From NCBI RefSeq assembly GCF_001439845.1, contig NZ_JYLO01000002.1, forward strand, positions 310,001 to 374,000: DNA of 64,000 nucleotides, read 5' to 3'. Source of the DNA: Pseudomonas lactis. Its GTDB lineage: Bacteria > Pseudomonadota > Gammaproteobacteria > Pseudomonadales > Pseudomonadaceae. Position numbers and translations under genes: made by a program. Shown here one piece after another: positions 1 through 8,229 of this stretch (positions are counted from its first letter, which is position 1; each line of letters begins with the position of its first letter). The notes beneath the pieces are model-generated. The model was not told the origin of the DNA. It ran no database searches and saw nothing but the letters and a program-made list of their open reading frames with translations.

Positions 1-1
1 T

Positions 2-490
2 GGCGGCAAGGTGCTGGGGATTTGCGGCGGTTTGCAGATGCTTGGCGAGCAAGTCCATGACCCGTTGGGCCTGGAAGGGCTTGCGGGCTCCAGCGACGGC
101 CTCGGGTTACTGGCGTTCAGCACCACCCTGGAACAAGAGAAGCAGTTGCGCAACGTGCGTGGACGCCTGGTGTTGGAAGACGCTGAAGTCAGCGGTTATG
201 AAATCCATGCCGGGGTCACCTGCGGCGCTGCCTTGGCAAGCGCTGCGGTGCTGCTGGACGATGGCCGCAGCGATGGCGCACAGAGCCCCGATGGGCAAAT
301 TCTAGGCACCTACCTGCACGGCTTATTCGAGACCCCGGCAGCGTGCAGCGCCTTGCTGCGTTGGGCCGGGTTGCAGGACGTACAAGAGGTGAATTATCAC
401 GGCCTGCGCGAGCGCGATATCGAGCGCTTGGCGGACTTGGTGGAGCATCACCTGGATACCGATTTATTACGCAAGCTATGTGGGATCTGA
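2..490 (+). CDS. cobQ: Cobyric acid synthase, C-terminal part (5' end outside window)
   Basis: This is the C-terminal glutamine amidotransferase half of CobQ, which amidates four carboxylates of adenosylcobyrinic acid a,c-diamide to give adenosylcobyric acid. The visible 162 residues begin inside the class I amidotransferase fold. The nucleophile-elbow motif [10 protein letters not shown] holds the catalytic Cys, YEIHAG follows, and TYLHGLFE carries the catalytic His near the C-terminus. The frame is open from base 2, so the start and the ATP-binding N-terminal domain lie upstream of the window. It is followed, after a REP-containing gap of about 200 bp, by cobU, cobT, cobC and cobS on the same strand, which fits the end of a cobalamin operon. 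The related CobB (cobyrinate diamide synthase) is less likely, because the gene sits directly before the nucleotide-loop genes. Confidence 0.9.
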   Translation, partial: GGKVLGICGGLQMLGEQVHDPLGLEGLAGSSDGLGLLAFSTTLEQEKQLRNVRGRLVLEDAEVSGYEIHAGVTCGAALASAAVLLDDGRSDGAQSPDGQILGTYLHGLFETPAACSALLRWAGLQDVQEVNYHGLRERDIERLADLVEHHLDTDLLRKLCGI

Positions 491-509
491 AGATGTTTAC
501 ACGACCCCA

Positions 510-673
510 TCGTGGGAGCTGGCTTGCCTGCGATAGCGCCCTGGCGGCCGCCTCATGTCCACCTGACGCACCACAATCTAACTGTGGGAGCAGGCTTGCT
601 CGCGAATGCGTTGGGTCAGCCATGGCTGCATTCACTGACACACCCTATTCGCGAGCAAGCCCGCTTCCACATG
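510..673. repeat. REP palindromes between cobQ and cobU
   Basis: One single REP unit (GTGGGAGCTGGCTTGCCTG type, 512-537) is followed by an inverted pair. The pair starts at 583 (TGTGGGAGCAGGCTTGCTCG) and ends at 672 as the reverse complement (CGAGCAAGCCCGCTTCCACA). The pair can fold into one long stem-loop. It ends about 8 bp before the AGGGG ribosome-binding site of cobU, so it lies inside the probable operon transcript. Confidence 0.9.
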
Positions 674-692
674 GTTTACCAGGGGTCTTTGC

Positions 693-1214
693 ATGCATCA
701 ATTGATCCTCGGCGGCGCCCGTTCGGGCAAGAGCCGCCTGGCCGAAAAGCTTGCCGCACAGAGCGGGCTTGCCGTCATTTATATCGCCACCAGCCAACCT
801 CTCGACGGTGAGATGAACGAGCGCGTCGCGCTGCACCGCCAGCGTCGGCCCGACCATTGGGGCCTGGTTGAAGAACCCATCGACCTGGCGCGCGTGCTGC
901 GTGAAAACGCCGCCACTGATCGCTGCCTGCTGGTGGATTGCCTGACCTTATGGCTCACCAACCTGCTGATGCTCGAAGACCCGGCGCGCCTTGCATCCGA
1001 GCGTGATCACCTGCTGCAAACCCTGGCCTCGCTGCCGGGGGAAATCATTTTTGTCAGCAACGAGACCGGTCTGGGTGTCGTGCCGCTGGGCGAATTGACT
1101 CGCCGCTATGTGGATGAAGCCGGTTGGCTGCATCAAGCCCTGGCCGAGCAATGTCAGCGCGTTGTGCTGACGGTTGCCGGCCTGCCCCTGACTTTGAAAG
1201 GTACTGCGTTATGA
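693..1214 (+). CDS. cobU: Adenosylcobinamide kinase / adenosylcobinamide-phosphate guanylyltransferase
   Basis: This bifunctional cytoplasmic enzyme (CobU in Salmonella, CobP in P. denitrificans) phosphorylates adenosylcobinamide and then transfers GMP to it, giving AdoCbi-GDP for CobS. The P-loop GGARSGKS is at residues 7-14. The His in [12 protein letters not shown] near residue 45 is in the position of the guanylylated His of the family. [10 protein letters not shown] and [11 protein letters not shown] are further family signatures. The length of 173 residues is normal. The ATG at 693 is preceded by AGGGG at 681-685. The stop is 3 bp past the cobT start, so the two genes overlap and are probably translationally coupled. 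Confidence 0.95.
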   Translation: MHQLILGGARSGKSRLAEKLAAQSGLAVIYIATSQPLDGEMNERVALHRQRRPDHWGLVEEPIDLARVLRENAATDRCLLVDCLTLWLTNLLMLEDPARLASERDHLLQTLASLPGEIIFVSNETGLGVVPLGELTRRYVDEAGWLHQALAEQCQRVVLTVAGLPLTLKGTAL

Positions 1215-2266
1215 CCGATTCCTGGTGGCTCAACCCCTGCAAGACCATTGATGCCACGGCCCACGAACAGGCGCTGGCGCGTCAGCAGCAGTTGACCAAA
1301 CCCGCCGGCTCCCTCGGCCAGTTGGAAGCGTTGGCGGTGCAGCTGGCAGGTTTGCAAGGCCAGGCCAAGCCCTCGGTAGAACACCTGTGGATCGCGATTT
1401 TTGCTGGCGATCACGGTGTGGTCGCTGAAGGTGTATCGGCATTTCCCCAGGCGGTCACTGGCCAGATGCTGCAAAACTTCGTCACCGGTGGTGCGGCAAT
1501 CAGCGTGCTGGCGCGGCAACTGCAAGCGCAATTGGAAGTGGTCGACCTCGGCACCGTCACGCCGTCCTTGGATTTGCCCGGCGTTCGTCACCTGAATATC
1601 GGCGCGGGCACGGCCAATTTCGTCCATGGCCCGGCGATGACCCAGGCCCAAGGGCAACTGGCCCTGAACGCCGGGCGAGACAGCGCACGCCGCGCCCTGC
1701 AAAGCGGTGCGCAGTTGTTTATCGGCGGCGAGATGGGCATCGGCAACACCACCGCGGCCAGTGCCTTGGCTTGCGCATTGCTGGATTGCCAGGTCACTGA
1801 CCTCACAGGCCCTGGCACCGGTTTGAACGCTGCTGGGGTCAGCCACAAGGTCGCGGTCATTGAACGGGCCTTGGCGTTGCACGCCGGCCAGCGCAGCGAT
1901 GCGCTGCAAACCCTGTTCAATCTCGGCGGTTTTGAAATAGCCGCGCTGGTCGGCGCCTACCTGGCCTGCGCCCAGGAAGGCATCGTGGTGCTGGTGGATG
2001 GGTTCATCTGCAGCGTGGCCGCGCTGGTAGCGGTGCGCTTGAACCCGGCGTGCCGCGAATGGCTAGTGTTCGGCCATCGCGGCGCCGAGCCGGGCCATCG
2101 CCATGTGCTGCACAGCCTCGATGCGCAGCCGTTGCTGGAACTGGGCCTGCGCCTGGGCGAAGGCAGCGGCGCCGCGTTGGCGGTGCCCTTGTTGCGCCTG
2201 GCGTGTGCGCTGCACGGGCAGATGGCGACGTTCGCCGAAGCCGCCGTGGCGGATCGCCCCGCATGA
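1211..2266 (+). CDS. cobT: Nicotinate-nucleotide--dimethylbenzimidazole phosphoribosyltransferase
   Basis: CobT makes alpha-ribazole 5'-phosphate from dimethylbenzimidazole and nicotinate mononucleotide, the lower-ligand nucleotide that CobS attaches. The 351-residue protein has the family motifs PAGSLGQLE near the N-terminus, [31 protein letters not shown] in the middle, and [14 protein letters not shown] near the C-terminus, where the catalytic Glu of CobT lies. The frame stays open upstream of 1211, but the ATG at 1211 (TDSWWLNP) gives the normal family N-terminus and the 4-bp overlap with cobU. Its stop overlaps the cobC start as ATGA at 2263-2266. Confidence 0.95.
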   Translation: MTDSWWLNPCKTIDATAHEQALARQQQLTKPAGSLGQLEALAVQLAGLQGQAKPSVEHLWIAIFAGDHGVVAEGVSAFPQAVTGQMLQNFVTGGAAISVLARQLQAQLEVVDLGTVTPSLDLPGVRHLNIGAGTANFVHGPAMTQAQGQLALNAGRDSARRALQSGAQLFIGGEMGIGNTTAASALACALLDCQVTDLTGPGTGLNAAGVSHKVAVIERALALHAGQRSDALQTLFNLGGFEIAALVGAYLACAQEGIVVLVDGFICSVAALVAVRLNPACREWLVFGHRGAEPGHRHVLHSLDAQPLLELGLRLGEGSGAALAVPLLRLACALHGQMATFAEAAVADRPA

Positions 2267-2838
2267 CCTTGCGCCTGGACCTGCTGCGCCACGGCGAAAC
2301 CGAACTGGGCGGCGGCCTGCGTGGCAGCCTGGACGATGCGCTGACCGCCAACGGCTGGCAGCAGATGCGCGACGCAGTGGTGGGGCAGGGGCCATGGGAT
2401 CGGCTGATCAGCTCACCCCTGCAACGCTGCGCCCTGTTTGCCCAGGAGTTGGGGGCACAGCTCGATGTGCCGGTGAGCCTGGAGCCTGACTTGCAGGAGC
2501 TGCACTTCGGCGCCTGGGAAGGGCAGAGCGCGGCCGCGTTGATGGACACCGATGCCCAAGGGCTGGGCTTGTTCTGGGCCAATCCCTATGCCTTCACTCC
2601 GCCGGAAGGCGAGCCGGTCATCCGGTTTTCCGAGCGCGTGCTTGGCGCTGTCGCCCGGCTGCGTCAGGCCTATGCTGGCCAGCGCGTGCTGTTGATCAGT
2701 CATGGTGGTGTAATGCGCCTGCTGCTGGCCCAGGCGCGAGGGTTGCCCCGTGAGCAACTGCTGAACGTCGAAGTGGGTCACGGCGCCTTGTTCGGCCTGC
2801 TGGTTGAAGCCGATGGCGTGTTGAAGGAAGGACGCTGA
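2263..2838 (+). CDS. cobC: Alpha-ribazole phosphatase (histidine phosphatase family)
   Basis: The product removes the 5'-phosphate of alpha-ribazole phosphate (or of adenosylcobalamin phosphate) at the end of nucleotide-loop assembly. LLRHGET at residues 7-13 is the phosphoglycerate-mutase-type RHG motif with the phosphoaccepting His. [16 protein letters not shown] and [10 protein letters not shown] supply the remaining conserved pocket residues. The 191-residue length is typical. The start at 2263 overlaps the cobT stop by 4 bp, and the stop shares a base with the cobS start at 2838. This indicates a tightly coupled operon. Confidence 0.92.
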   Translation: MTLRLDLLRHGETELGGGLRGSLDDALTANGWQQMRDAVVGQGPWDRLISSPLQRCALFAQELGAQLDVPVSLEPDLQELHFGAWEGQSAAALMDTDAQGLGLFWANPYAFTPPEGEPVIRFSERVLGAVARLRQAYAGQRVLLISHGGVMRLLLAQARGLPREQLLNVEVGHGALFGLLVEADGVLKEGR

Positions 2839-3569
2839 TGATGCTGCCGTTCTGGATCGCCCTGCAATTTCTCAGCAGTCTGCCCATTCGCTTGCCGGGC
2901 ATGCCGCAGCCTCAAGAGCTCGGTCGTTCGTTGCTGTTTTATCCGCTGGTTGGGCTGCTGTTCGGTGTGTTGTTATGGGGCCTCAACCAGGTGTTGCTGG
3001 GCGCCCCATTGCTGTTGCACGCCGCGTTGCTGCTCACGGCCTGGGTGTTGCTCAGCGGTGGCTTGCACCTGGACGGCCTCGCCGACAGCGCCGATGCCTG
3101 GCTGGGTGGCTTTGGCGACCGCGAACGCACCCTCAGCATCATGAAAGACCCGCGCAGTGGCCCGATTGCGGTGGTCACCCTGGGCTTGGTGCTGCTGCTC
3201 AAGTTCAGCGCCTTGGTGGCGTTGATCGAACAACACAATGGCACCGCCTTGATCCTGGCGCCCCTGATCGGACGCGCTTCGATGCTGGCGCTGTTTCTCA
3301 CCACGCGCTATGTGCGGGCGGGCGGATTGGGCCAGGCACTGTCAGACCATCTGCCGCGAATTGTCGGCCAACAGGTGCTGATCCTCAGCGGCTTGGCCTG
3401 TATCCTGATCGGCGGTTTCAACGGCGGCATCGCGGTGTTGCTGGCGGCATTGTGTTTCGTGTGGCTGCGCCAGTTGATGGTCAAGCGTCTGGGCGGCACC
3501 ACGGGCGACACCGCTGGCGCACTGCTGGAGCTGCTTGAAGTCGCGGTGCTGGTCGGGCTGGCGTTGTAA
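2838..3569 (+). CDS. cobS: Adenosylcobinamide-GDP ribazoletransferase (cobalamin synthase)
   Basis: CobS is the integral inner-membrane enzyme that joins AdoCbi-GDP to alpha-ribazole (phosphate), completing adenosylcobalamin. It has about six hydrophobic segments spread over 243 residues. The acidic signature GGLHLDGLADSADAW is near residue 72, followed by GDRERTLSIMKDPRSGPI, both diagnostic of the family. Two ATG codons are adjacent (2838 and 2841); the first overlaps the cobC stop. It is the last gene of the cob cluster here, followed by 42 bp before marR. Confidence 0.94.
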   Translation: MMLPFWIALQFLSSLPIRLPGMPQPQELGRSLLFYPLVGLLFGVLLWGLNQVLLGAPLLLHAALLLTAWVLLSGGLHLDGLADSADAWLGGFGDRERTLSIMKDPRSGPIAVVTLGLVLLLKFSALVALIEQHNGTALILAPLIGRASMLALFLTTRYVRAGGLGQALSDHLPRIVGQQVLILSGLACILIGGFNGGIAVLLAALCFVWLRQLMVKRLGGTTGDTAGALLELLEVAVLVGLAL

Positions 3570-3593
3570 CGCTTTCTTGCAATTGGTTAACTC

Positions 3594-3604
3594 CGGGTAT
3601 ATAC
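3594..3604. promoter_or_regulatory. Probable MarR operator at the marR promoter
   Basis: CGGGTATATAC here is identical to the left 11 bases of the perfect palindrome in front of the MFS gene at 4039-4054. It contains TATATA at 3598-3603, a plausible -10 hexamer that would place the transcription start close to the ATG at 3612, with TTGCAA at 3577-3582 as a possible -35. A repressor bound here would block its own promoter. The site and the match are seen directly; protein binding is inferred. Confidence 0.55.
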
Positions 3605-3611
3605 ACGCTCT

Positions 3612-4016
3612 ATGCTTGCCTCCCAATGTTTATGCACCAACCTGCGACGCGCCGCCCGTGGCGTCAGCAGGCACTACGACGGCGCTCTCGACGGCTTCGG
3701 GATCAACGTTGCCCAGTATTCTCTGTTGTGCAACCTGCAGCGTCTCGACCAGCCGAGCATTTCCAGCCTGGCGGACGCCATGGGCCTGGATCGCAGCACC
3801 CTGGGGCGCAACCTGCGTGTCCTGGAAGGTGAGGGGCTAGTGCAATTGGTGGAGGGCGACGATTTGCGCAACCGCCTGGTGGTGTTGACTGACGCCGGTC
3901 ATGAAAGGCTGGCCGCTGCGTTGCCGGCGTGGGAAGCAGCGCAACAGAAACTGATTGATAAGCTTGGCGCCGAAAAGCGCGAAATGTTGTTGGCCTTGCT
4001 GGATGAACTCGCCTGA
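3612..4016 (+). CDS. MarR-family transcriptional regulator
   Basis: This 134-residue winged-helix regulator has the MarR plan: an N-terminal dimerisation helix, a helix-turn-helix around SISSLADAMGLDRSTLGRNL (about residues 58-77), a wing with VQLVEGDDLRNRLVVLTDAG, and a C-terminal dimerisation helix. Three Cys (residues 6 and 8, and one near 40) lie in the N-terminal third, so a thiol-based sensing mode is possible but not shown. The ATG at 3612 has no clear Shine-Dalgarno sequence. With a -10 at 3598-3603 the mRNA may be leaderless. The next gene is an MFS transporter 54 bp downstream whose promoter carries the same CGGGTATATAC site, so it probably represses itself and that transporter. The inducer is unknown. 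Confidence 0.85.
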   Translation: MLASQCLCTNLRRAARGVSRHYDGALDGFGINVAQYSLLCNLQRLDQPSISSLADAMGLDRSTLGRNLRVLEGEGLVQLVEGDDLRNRLVVLTDAGHERLAAALPAWEAAQQKLIDKLGAEKREMLLALLDELA

Positions 4017-4038
4017 ACGGCGGTTTGTTCGACTACAA

Positions 4039-4054
4039 GCGGGTATATACCCGC
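4039..4054. promoter_or_regulatory. Perfect 16-bp palindrome, probable MarR operator of the MFS gene
   Basis: GCGGGTATATACCCGC is a perfect palindrome whose centre TATATA (4044-4049) could be the -10 of the MFS promoter. The MFS start follows at 4071, with GGAG at 4059-4062. The left half repeats at 3594-3604 in front of marR. Overlap with the -10 predicts repression when the regulator is bound. Confidence 0.65.
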
Positions 4055-4070
4055 GAATGGAGAATAAGAA

Positions 4071-5279
4071 ATGAGCTCGATGTGGCGCACCAGTGGTTGG
4101 GTCCTTTTAGGCAGTGCGCTGATCCTGGCGTTGTCCTTGGGCGTACGGCATGGCTTTGGCCTGTTTCTGGGGCCGATGAGCAGCGAATTCGGTTGGGGGC
4201 GTGAAACCTTTGCCTTTGCCATCGCCTTGCAGAACCTGATCTGGGGCTTGGCGCAGCCGTTTACCGGGGCCTTGGCCGACCGTTTCGGCGCGACCAAGGC
4301 GGTGTTTGTCGGCGGGGTGCTGTACGCCGTCGGCCTGGTGCTCATGGGTATGTCTGATTCTGCCTGGTCACTGTCATTGAGCGCAGGCTTGCTGATTGGC
4401 ATTGGCCTGTCCGGCACCTCGTTCTCGGTGATTCTCGGCGTGGTTGGTCGCGCCGTTGCACCCGAAAAACGCAGTATGGCCATGGGTATTGCCAGTGCGG
4501 CGGGGTCGTTCGGCCAGTTCGCCATGGTGCCCGGCACCCTCGGTTTGATTGGCTGGCTCGGCTGGTCGGCAGCATTGCTGGCGCTGGGCTTGATGGTGGC
4601 GCTGATCCTGCCGCTGGTCGCCATGCTCAAGGACCGGCCGCTGGCGGTCACGGTGGGCCAGCAAACCCTGGGTGAGGCGCTCAAAGAGGCCTGTTCTCAC
4701 TCCGGCTTCTGGTTGCTGTCCTTCGGCTTTTTTGTCTGCGGTTTCCAAGTGGTGTTCATCGGTGTGCACTTGCCGGCTTACCTGGTCGACCAGCACCTGC
4801 CGGCCACGGTGGGCACCACCGTGCTGGCGTTGATTGGCCTGTTTAATGTGTTCGGCACCTATACGGCAGGTTGGCTTGGTGGGCGCATGTCCAAGCCGCG
4901 CCTGCTCACCGGCTTGTACCTGTTAAGGGCGGTGGTGATTGTGTTGTTCCTGTGGGCGCCGGTCACTGAAGTCACAGCGTATCTGTTCGGCATGGCGATG
5001 GGCTTTTTGTGGTTGTCCACGGTGCCGCTGACCAACGGGACCGTCGCGACCCTGTTTGGTGTGCGCAACCTCTCGATGCTCGGCGGGATTGTGTTCTTGT
5101 TCCACCAGCTTGGCTCGTTTCTCGGCGGATGGCTGGGCGGGGTGGTCTATGATCGAACCGGCAGCTACGATTTGATCTGGCAGGTGGCAATTTTGCTCAG
5201 CCTGCTCGCCGCCGCGCTGAATTGGCCGGTGCGTGAGCGGCCGGTGGCACGTATACAGGCGCAGATGGAGGCGGCATGA
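4071..5279 (+). CDS. Major facilitator superfamily transporter
   Basis: This 402-residue inner-membrane protein has about twelve hydrophobic helices in two halves separated by a polar loop near residues 190-215. The first half shows an MFS loop 2-3 signature of the form GALADRFGATKAVFVGG. The overall sequence resembles the monocarboxylate/oxalate-like MFS branch, but the substrate cannot be named. It follows the marR gene and the palindromic operator, with GGAGAATAAGAA as ribosome-binding region. The stop overlaps the start of a 38-residue membrane peptide. Given the regulator and the neighbouring peroxidase, efflux or uptake of a reactive or toxic small molecule is a guess only. Confidence 0.88.
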   Translation: MSSMWRTSGWVLLGSALILALSLGVRHGFGLFLGPMSSEFGWGRETFAFAIALQNLIWGLAQPFTGALADRFGATKAVFVGGVLYAVGLVLMGMSDSAWSLSLSAGLLIGIGLSGTSFSVILGVVGRAVAPEKRSMAMGIASAAGSFGQFAMVPGTLGLIGWLGWSAALLALGLMVALILPLVAMLKDRPLAVTVGQQTLGEALKEACSHSGFWLLSFGFFVCGFQVVFIGVHLPAYLVDQHLPATVGTTVLALIGLFNVFGTYTAGWLGGRMSKPRLLTGLYLLRAVVIVLFLWAPVTEVTAYLFGMAMGFLWLSTVPLTNGTVATLFGVRNLSMLGGIVFLFHQLGSFLGGWLGGVVYDRTGSYDLIWQVAILLSLLAAALNWPVRERPVARIQAQMEAA

Positions 5280-5392
5280 GCATGACAGCGCGTCTTATGC
5301 TGTTGGCGGTGGGGATGGTGTTGCTGTTGGCCTGGTGGGGTTGGCAGCGGGGCGGCCTGGCGTTGATGCAACTGGGTATGGCGATCTGTTAA
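5276..5392 (+). CDS. Small single-span membrane protein, 38 residues
   Basis: The ATG at 5276 overlaps the MFS stop (ATGA), giving translational coupling. The product is MSMTARLMLLAVGMVLLLAW followed by a short WWGWQRGG turn and the hydrophobic end LALMQLGMAIC. It would cross the membrane once, with a tryptophan-rich interface. No known family is recognised. The coupling to the transporter and the clear hydrophobic pattern argue that it is real, perhaps an accessory subunit of the transporter. The glutathione peroxidase begins 34 bp after it. Confidence 0.55.
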   Translation: MSMTARLMLLAVGMVLLLAWWGWQRGGLALMQLGMAIC

Positions 5393-5426
5393 GTTGTGGG
5401 TCTGAACCGACTCAAGGACTTTTGAC

Positions 5427-5978
5427 ATGCAGATGCGCTGGCTCGCTGTACCCGTCCTGATGGCTATTGGCAGCGTGGCGATGGCCGCCAGTTGCCCGCC
5501 GTTGCTGGAGGGCCAATTGCCCAAGCTGCGGGCCAAGGAATCCATCGACCTGTGCCAGCAATTCGCTGGCAAACCTTTGGTGATCGTCAATACGGCGAGT
5601 TTCTGCGGTTTCGCTCCGCAGTTCAAAGGCCTGGAAGCCTTATATCAGCGCTATAAGGGCCAAGGCCTGGAAGTGATTGGCGTGCCGTCCGATGACTTCA
5701 AGCAGGAAGCCAAGACCGGTGAGGAAACCGCCAAGGTCTGCTACGTGAACTATGGCGTGACCTTCACCATGACCGAGCCGCAGAAGGTCAAGGGGCCGGA
5801 TGCGGTGCACCTGTTCAAGGTGCTTGCACAGCAGGCCGACGCGGCGCCGAAGTGGAACTTCTACAAGTATGTAGTGGATCGCCAGGGCAATGTTGTGGCC
5901 AGTTTTTCCAGCCTGACCAAGCCGGACAGTCCGGAGCTGATCAAGGCGGTGGAACAGGCATTGGCTTCCAAACCCTGA
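5427..5978 (+). CDS. Glutathione peroxidase family protein, exported
   Basis: The protein is 183 residues with an N-terminal signal peptide ([20 protein letters not shown]) and a Gpx/thioredoxin-fold domain. The peroxidatic Cys lies in [13 protein letters not shown] second Cys follows in [10 protein letters not shown], and [10 protein letters not shown] holds the Trp/Asn of the catalytic tetrad. It therefore likely reduces hydroperoxides in the periplasm, probably with a thioredoxin-like reductant rather than glutathione, as most bacterial members do. It lies just after the MFS gene and the small peptide. A strong bidirectional terminator follows at 5992-6030. Confidence 0.88.
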   Translation: MQMRWLAVPVLMAIGSVAMAASCPPLLEGQLPKLRAKESIDLCQQFAGKPLVIVNTASFCGFAPQFKGLEALYQRYKGQGLEVIGVPSDDFKQEAKTGEETAKVCYVNYGVTFTMTEPQKVKGPDAVHLFKVLAQQADAAPKWNFYKYVVDRQGNVVASFSSLTKPDSPELIKAVEQALASKP

Positions 5979-5991
5979 CCGCCAGCCAAAC

Positions 5992-6030
5992 AAAAGCCCC
6001 GCCTCCTTCACAGGAGAGCGGGGCTTTTTT
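5992..6030. terminator. Bidirectional intrinsic terminator
   Basis: AAAAGCCCCGC pairs with GCGGGGCTTTTTT around a 15-base loop that can form its own inner CTCC/GGAG pairing. A-tract and T-tract on the two sides let it serve both the peroxidase gene (+) and the convergent FadL-family gene (-). Confidence 0.9.
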
Positions 6031-6043
6031 ATACGGCTGCGGG

Positions 6044-7321
6044 TTAGAACTTGTAGGTCATGCCCAAGCCGAAACCGTTGGCGCTGTTTTCATACTTGGC
6101 GTTGTAGCTGGCCAATTGGTTGGAGCGCGAAATCTTGACGTCCTCTTCCTTCAGGTAGGAGTAGGCCAGGTCGATGGTCATGTTATCCATGACCTGGTAG
6201 CCCAGGCCCAGGCTGAAGATAGTACGGTCGCCAGTCGGGATGCGCGGCGAGCGATCCGTGTTGTTGGTCGGCGACTGGTCGAACGTCAAGCCGGTACGCA
6301 GTACCACTTGCTTGGTGAGCTGGTACGAAGTACCCACGGCGTAGGCCCAGGTGTCGTGCCAGTTCTGGTCTTCCTTGATTGTGCTGACAAGGCCTGGGGC
6401 AAGCGCGCCGCCGGTAGCGCCGCTGACGCCTTCGTTCTTGACCGTGATGTCTTTCAGGCGGCTCCAGCGCGTCCAGGTCGCACCGGCGTAGAGTTTCCAT
6501 GCGTCTGTCAGGTCTTGAGTAACGGACAGGTCGTAGGACTCAGGGGTGTCGATTTTCAGCGAGGCGTCGTAGCGGTTGCTGCGCAGGAACGGCGAGGTCG
6601 CGGTCGGTGCGGTGACTTCGGTGTGGCCGTCCAGCTTGTAGCTGACCTTGGAATGGTAGGTCAGGCCGACACGGGTGGTATCGGTGGCTTGAACCAGCAC
6701 GCCGATGTTGAAGCCCAGTGCGGTGTCGTCACCCTTGATCTTGATATTGGTGTCTGGCGCGCGAGGGTTCAGCGTCAGGTCCGATTCCAGGGTGCCGGCA
6801 ATGCGGTTGATGGTCGGGCCGAAACCTACGGAAACGCGATCGTTGAAGGCGTAGCTGACGGTCGGTTGCAAAGTGATGACTTTCACTTCGCTCTTGCTGC
6901 CAAAGCCACGGCCCTGGAAGCCGCTTTCGTAGTCGGTCACCAGGCCGAACGGCGCATAGACGCCGAAGCCGACAGCCCACTGGTCGTTGAGTTTATTGGT
7001 GTAGAAACCGAAAGGCACGGCGGTGAAAGGCACCATATCGCCTTTGTTGCTACCAGCGGAGCGGCCGCTGACATTGCTGATATCGGTAGAGGCATCAATG
7101 GCTGCAACGCCACCAGTGATCTGTTGGCCTTCCAGACGTGCCATACCGGCAGGGTTACCGAACACAGTGCTCGCATCATCGGCAGAAGAAGAGCGACCTG
7201 CGAAACCGGTACCCATCCCGCTCACGCTCTGTTCGTTGAGCGCAAAGCCGCTGGCGAACAGTTGGGAGGATGCCATGGCAACGGCGAGGCTAAGTGTGGT
7301 CTTGAGCATTACTTTTTTCAT
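6044..7321 (-). CDS. FadL-family outer-membrane channel
   Basis: The 425-residue precursor has a signal peptide (MKKVMLKTTLSLAVAMASSQLFA) followed by the FadL hatch-like N-terminus SGFALNEQSVSGMGTGFAGR. A FGNPAGMARL segment, typical of the OmpP1/FadL/TodX family, comes next. Alternating beta-strand pattern continues to a terminal LGMTYKF ending in Phe, the outer-membrane sorting signal. Members carry long-chain fatty acids or other hydrophobic molecules through the outer membrane; in Pseudomonas some paralogues have been linked to export of oxidised fatty acids, so direction and substrate remain open. It is convergent with the peroxidase gene and shares its terminator. Confidence 0.9.
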   Translation of the reverse strand: MKKVMLKTTLSLAVAMASSQLFASGFALNEQSVSGMGTGFAGRSSSADDASTVFGNPAGMARLEGQQITGGVAAIDASTDISNVSGRSAGSNKGDMVPFTAVPFGFYTNKLNDQWAVGFGVYAPFGLVTDYESGFQGRGFGSKSEVKVITLQPTVSYAFNDRVSVGFGPTINRIAGTLESDLTLNPRAPDTNIKIKGDDTALGFNIGVLVQATDTTRVGLTYHSKVSYKLDGHTEVTAPTATSPFLRSNRYDASLKIDTPESYDLSVTQDLTDAWKLYAGATWTRWSRLKDITVKNEGVSGATGGALAPGLVSTIKEDQNWHDTWAYAVGTSYQLTKQVVLRTGLTFDQSPTNNTDRSPRIPTGDRTIFSLGLGYQVMDNMTIDLAYSYLKEEDVKISRSNQLASYNAKYENSANGFGLGMTYKF

Positions 7322-7467
7322 TATTAGAACTCCGTGTGATCACCGCTGCGGAAAGTATCAATAAATTTCAGATCGCGCTATAGGCTGTAATGCTGGAGAT
7401 AGAGCGGTTTTGTAGGACAATCCGACCAAAATTGCCGTTTTTTTGCCGAATCTTGCAATTTGCCCGG

Positions 7468-7950
7468 TCAGCAAGCTGCCTGTTTCATTGGGATTACACA
7501 GGTTTGCCAGGCGTGGGTGAAATCTCGCAGGCGGCCCTGGGGGTGGAATATTTCTTTCCAGATACGCGCCATGGCCAGTACATCGCCGGGCGCGGGCAGG
7601 GCGGGACGATGTTGTTCCACCAACAGCCAGGCGATCGCCGTGGCGTAGCGCAGGTTTACCGTCAACTCCAACTGGGGCGCGCTGAGGAACGCATGTTGGC
7701 TGGCCAGCCCACGCACCAGGCTGGCGCGTTCTGGGTCCAAGGCCAGGTAGCCATCCCAGAGGGCGCGGTGGCGGGGTTCGGTGATGCTGTAGAGGCCATG
7801 GCCGCGACGGTCATGCAGCGCCGAGCCCAGTTCGGATTGGCTGGCGGCAATGCCCAGCAGCAGGGATTCGGCTGTTGGGCTGTGACGGCCGAGGTACATC
7901 AGCGTCGGCCGGATCACATAACGACACAATTCACTGGCGGCAATACCCAT
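7468..7950 (-). CDS. Conserved hypothetical protein, possible degenerate lysozyme-like fold
   Basis: The 160-residue protein has no signal peptide or membrane span. Its start ELCRYVIRPTLMYLGRHSP and the segment LLLGIAASQSELGSAL recall short Pseudomonas and phage proteins in which this position reads like a lytic-transglycosylase AAQESGLG motif. Here the expected Glu is replaced (SQSELG), so catalysis is doubtful. The later GLYSITEPRHRALWDGYL resembles the GxYQ-like stretch of such folds. The assignment rests on recall of motifs only. It lies after the FadL-family gene on the same strand, with about 150 bp between them, and is probably a separate unit. Confidence 0.6.
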   Translation of the reverse strand: MGIAASELCRYVIRPTLMYLGRHSPTAESLLLGIAASQSELGSALHDRRGHGLYSITEPRHRALWDGYLALDPERASLVRGLASQHAFLSAPQLELTVNLRYATAIAWLLVEQHRPALPAPGDVLAMARIWKEIFHPQGRLRDFTHAWQTCVIPMKQAAC

Positions 7951-8175
7951 ACGAGCCTCAGTCCTTGCAAAGAGTGGACGAGCCTGAGAAGGGGAGCTTG
8001 GCAGCGGTGAATCGGATCTCAGGCCCGTCGTAAGCGGATCATGCCGCTTGAGTTGAAGTGTAGTGTCATATTCACGATGTAAAGGACTGTTTTTAAAACA
8101 TCTTCTGCAATCGGTTATAACGTTTATATCGATTTGTACTTAGCGCCACGGGTTCAAGGCCAAATTCCAGGCAAT

Positions 8176-8206
8176 AAAAAACCCTGTTATTCAAACAGGG
8201 TTTTTT
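8176..8206. terminator. Intrinsic terminator downstream of the 74-residue gene
   Basis: AAAAACCCTGT and ACAGGGTTTTTT form a stem with a 7-base loop. It is placed 24 bp past the stop of the minus-strand gene at 8230-8454. Runs of A and T on the two sides let it also act on plus-strand transcripts. Confidence 0.85.
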
Positions 8207-8229
8207 GAGGTTTCAGCGACGCGGGTCGA

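Noticed and set aside
5852..7327. Long plus-strand open frame (491 codons) opposite the FadL-family gene
   Set aside because: It is antisense to a gene with clear signal peptide and family motifs; its translation has no domain sense and no ribosome-binding site.
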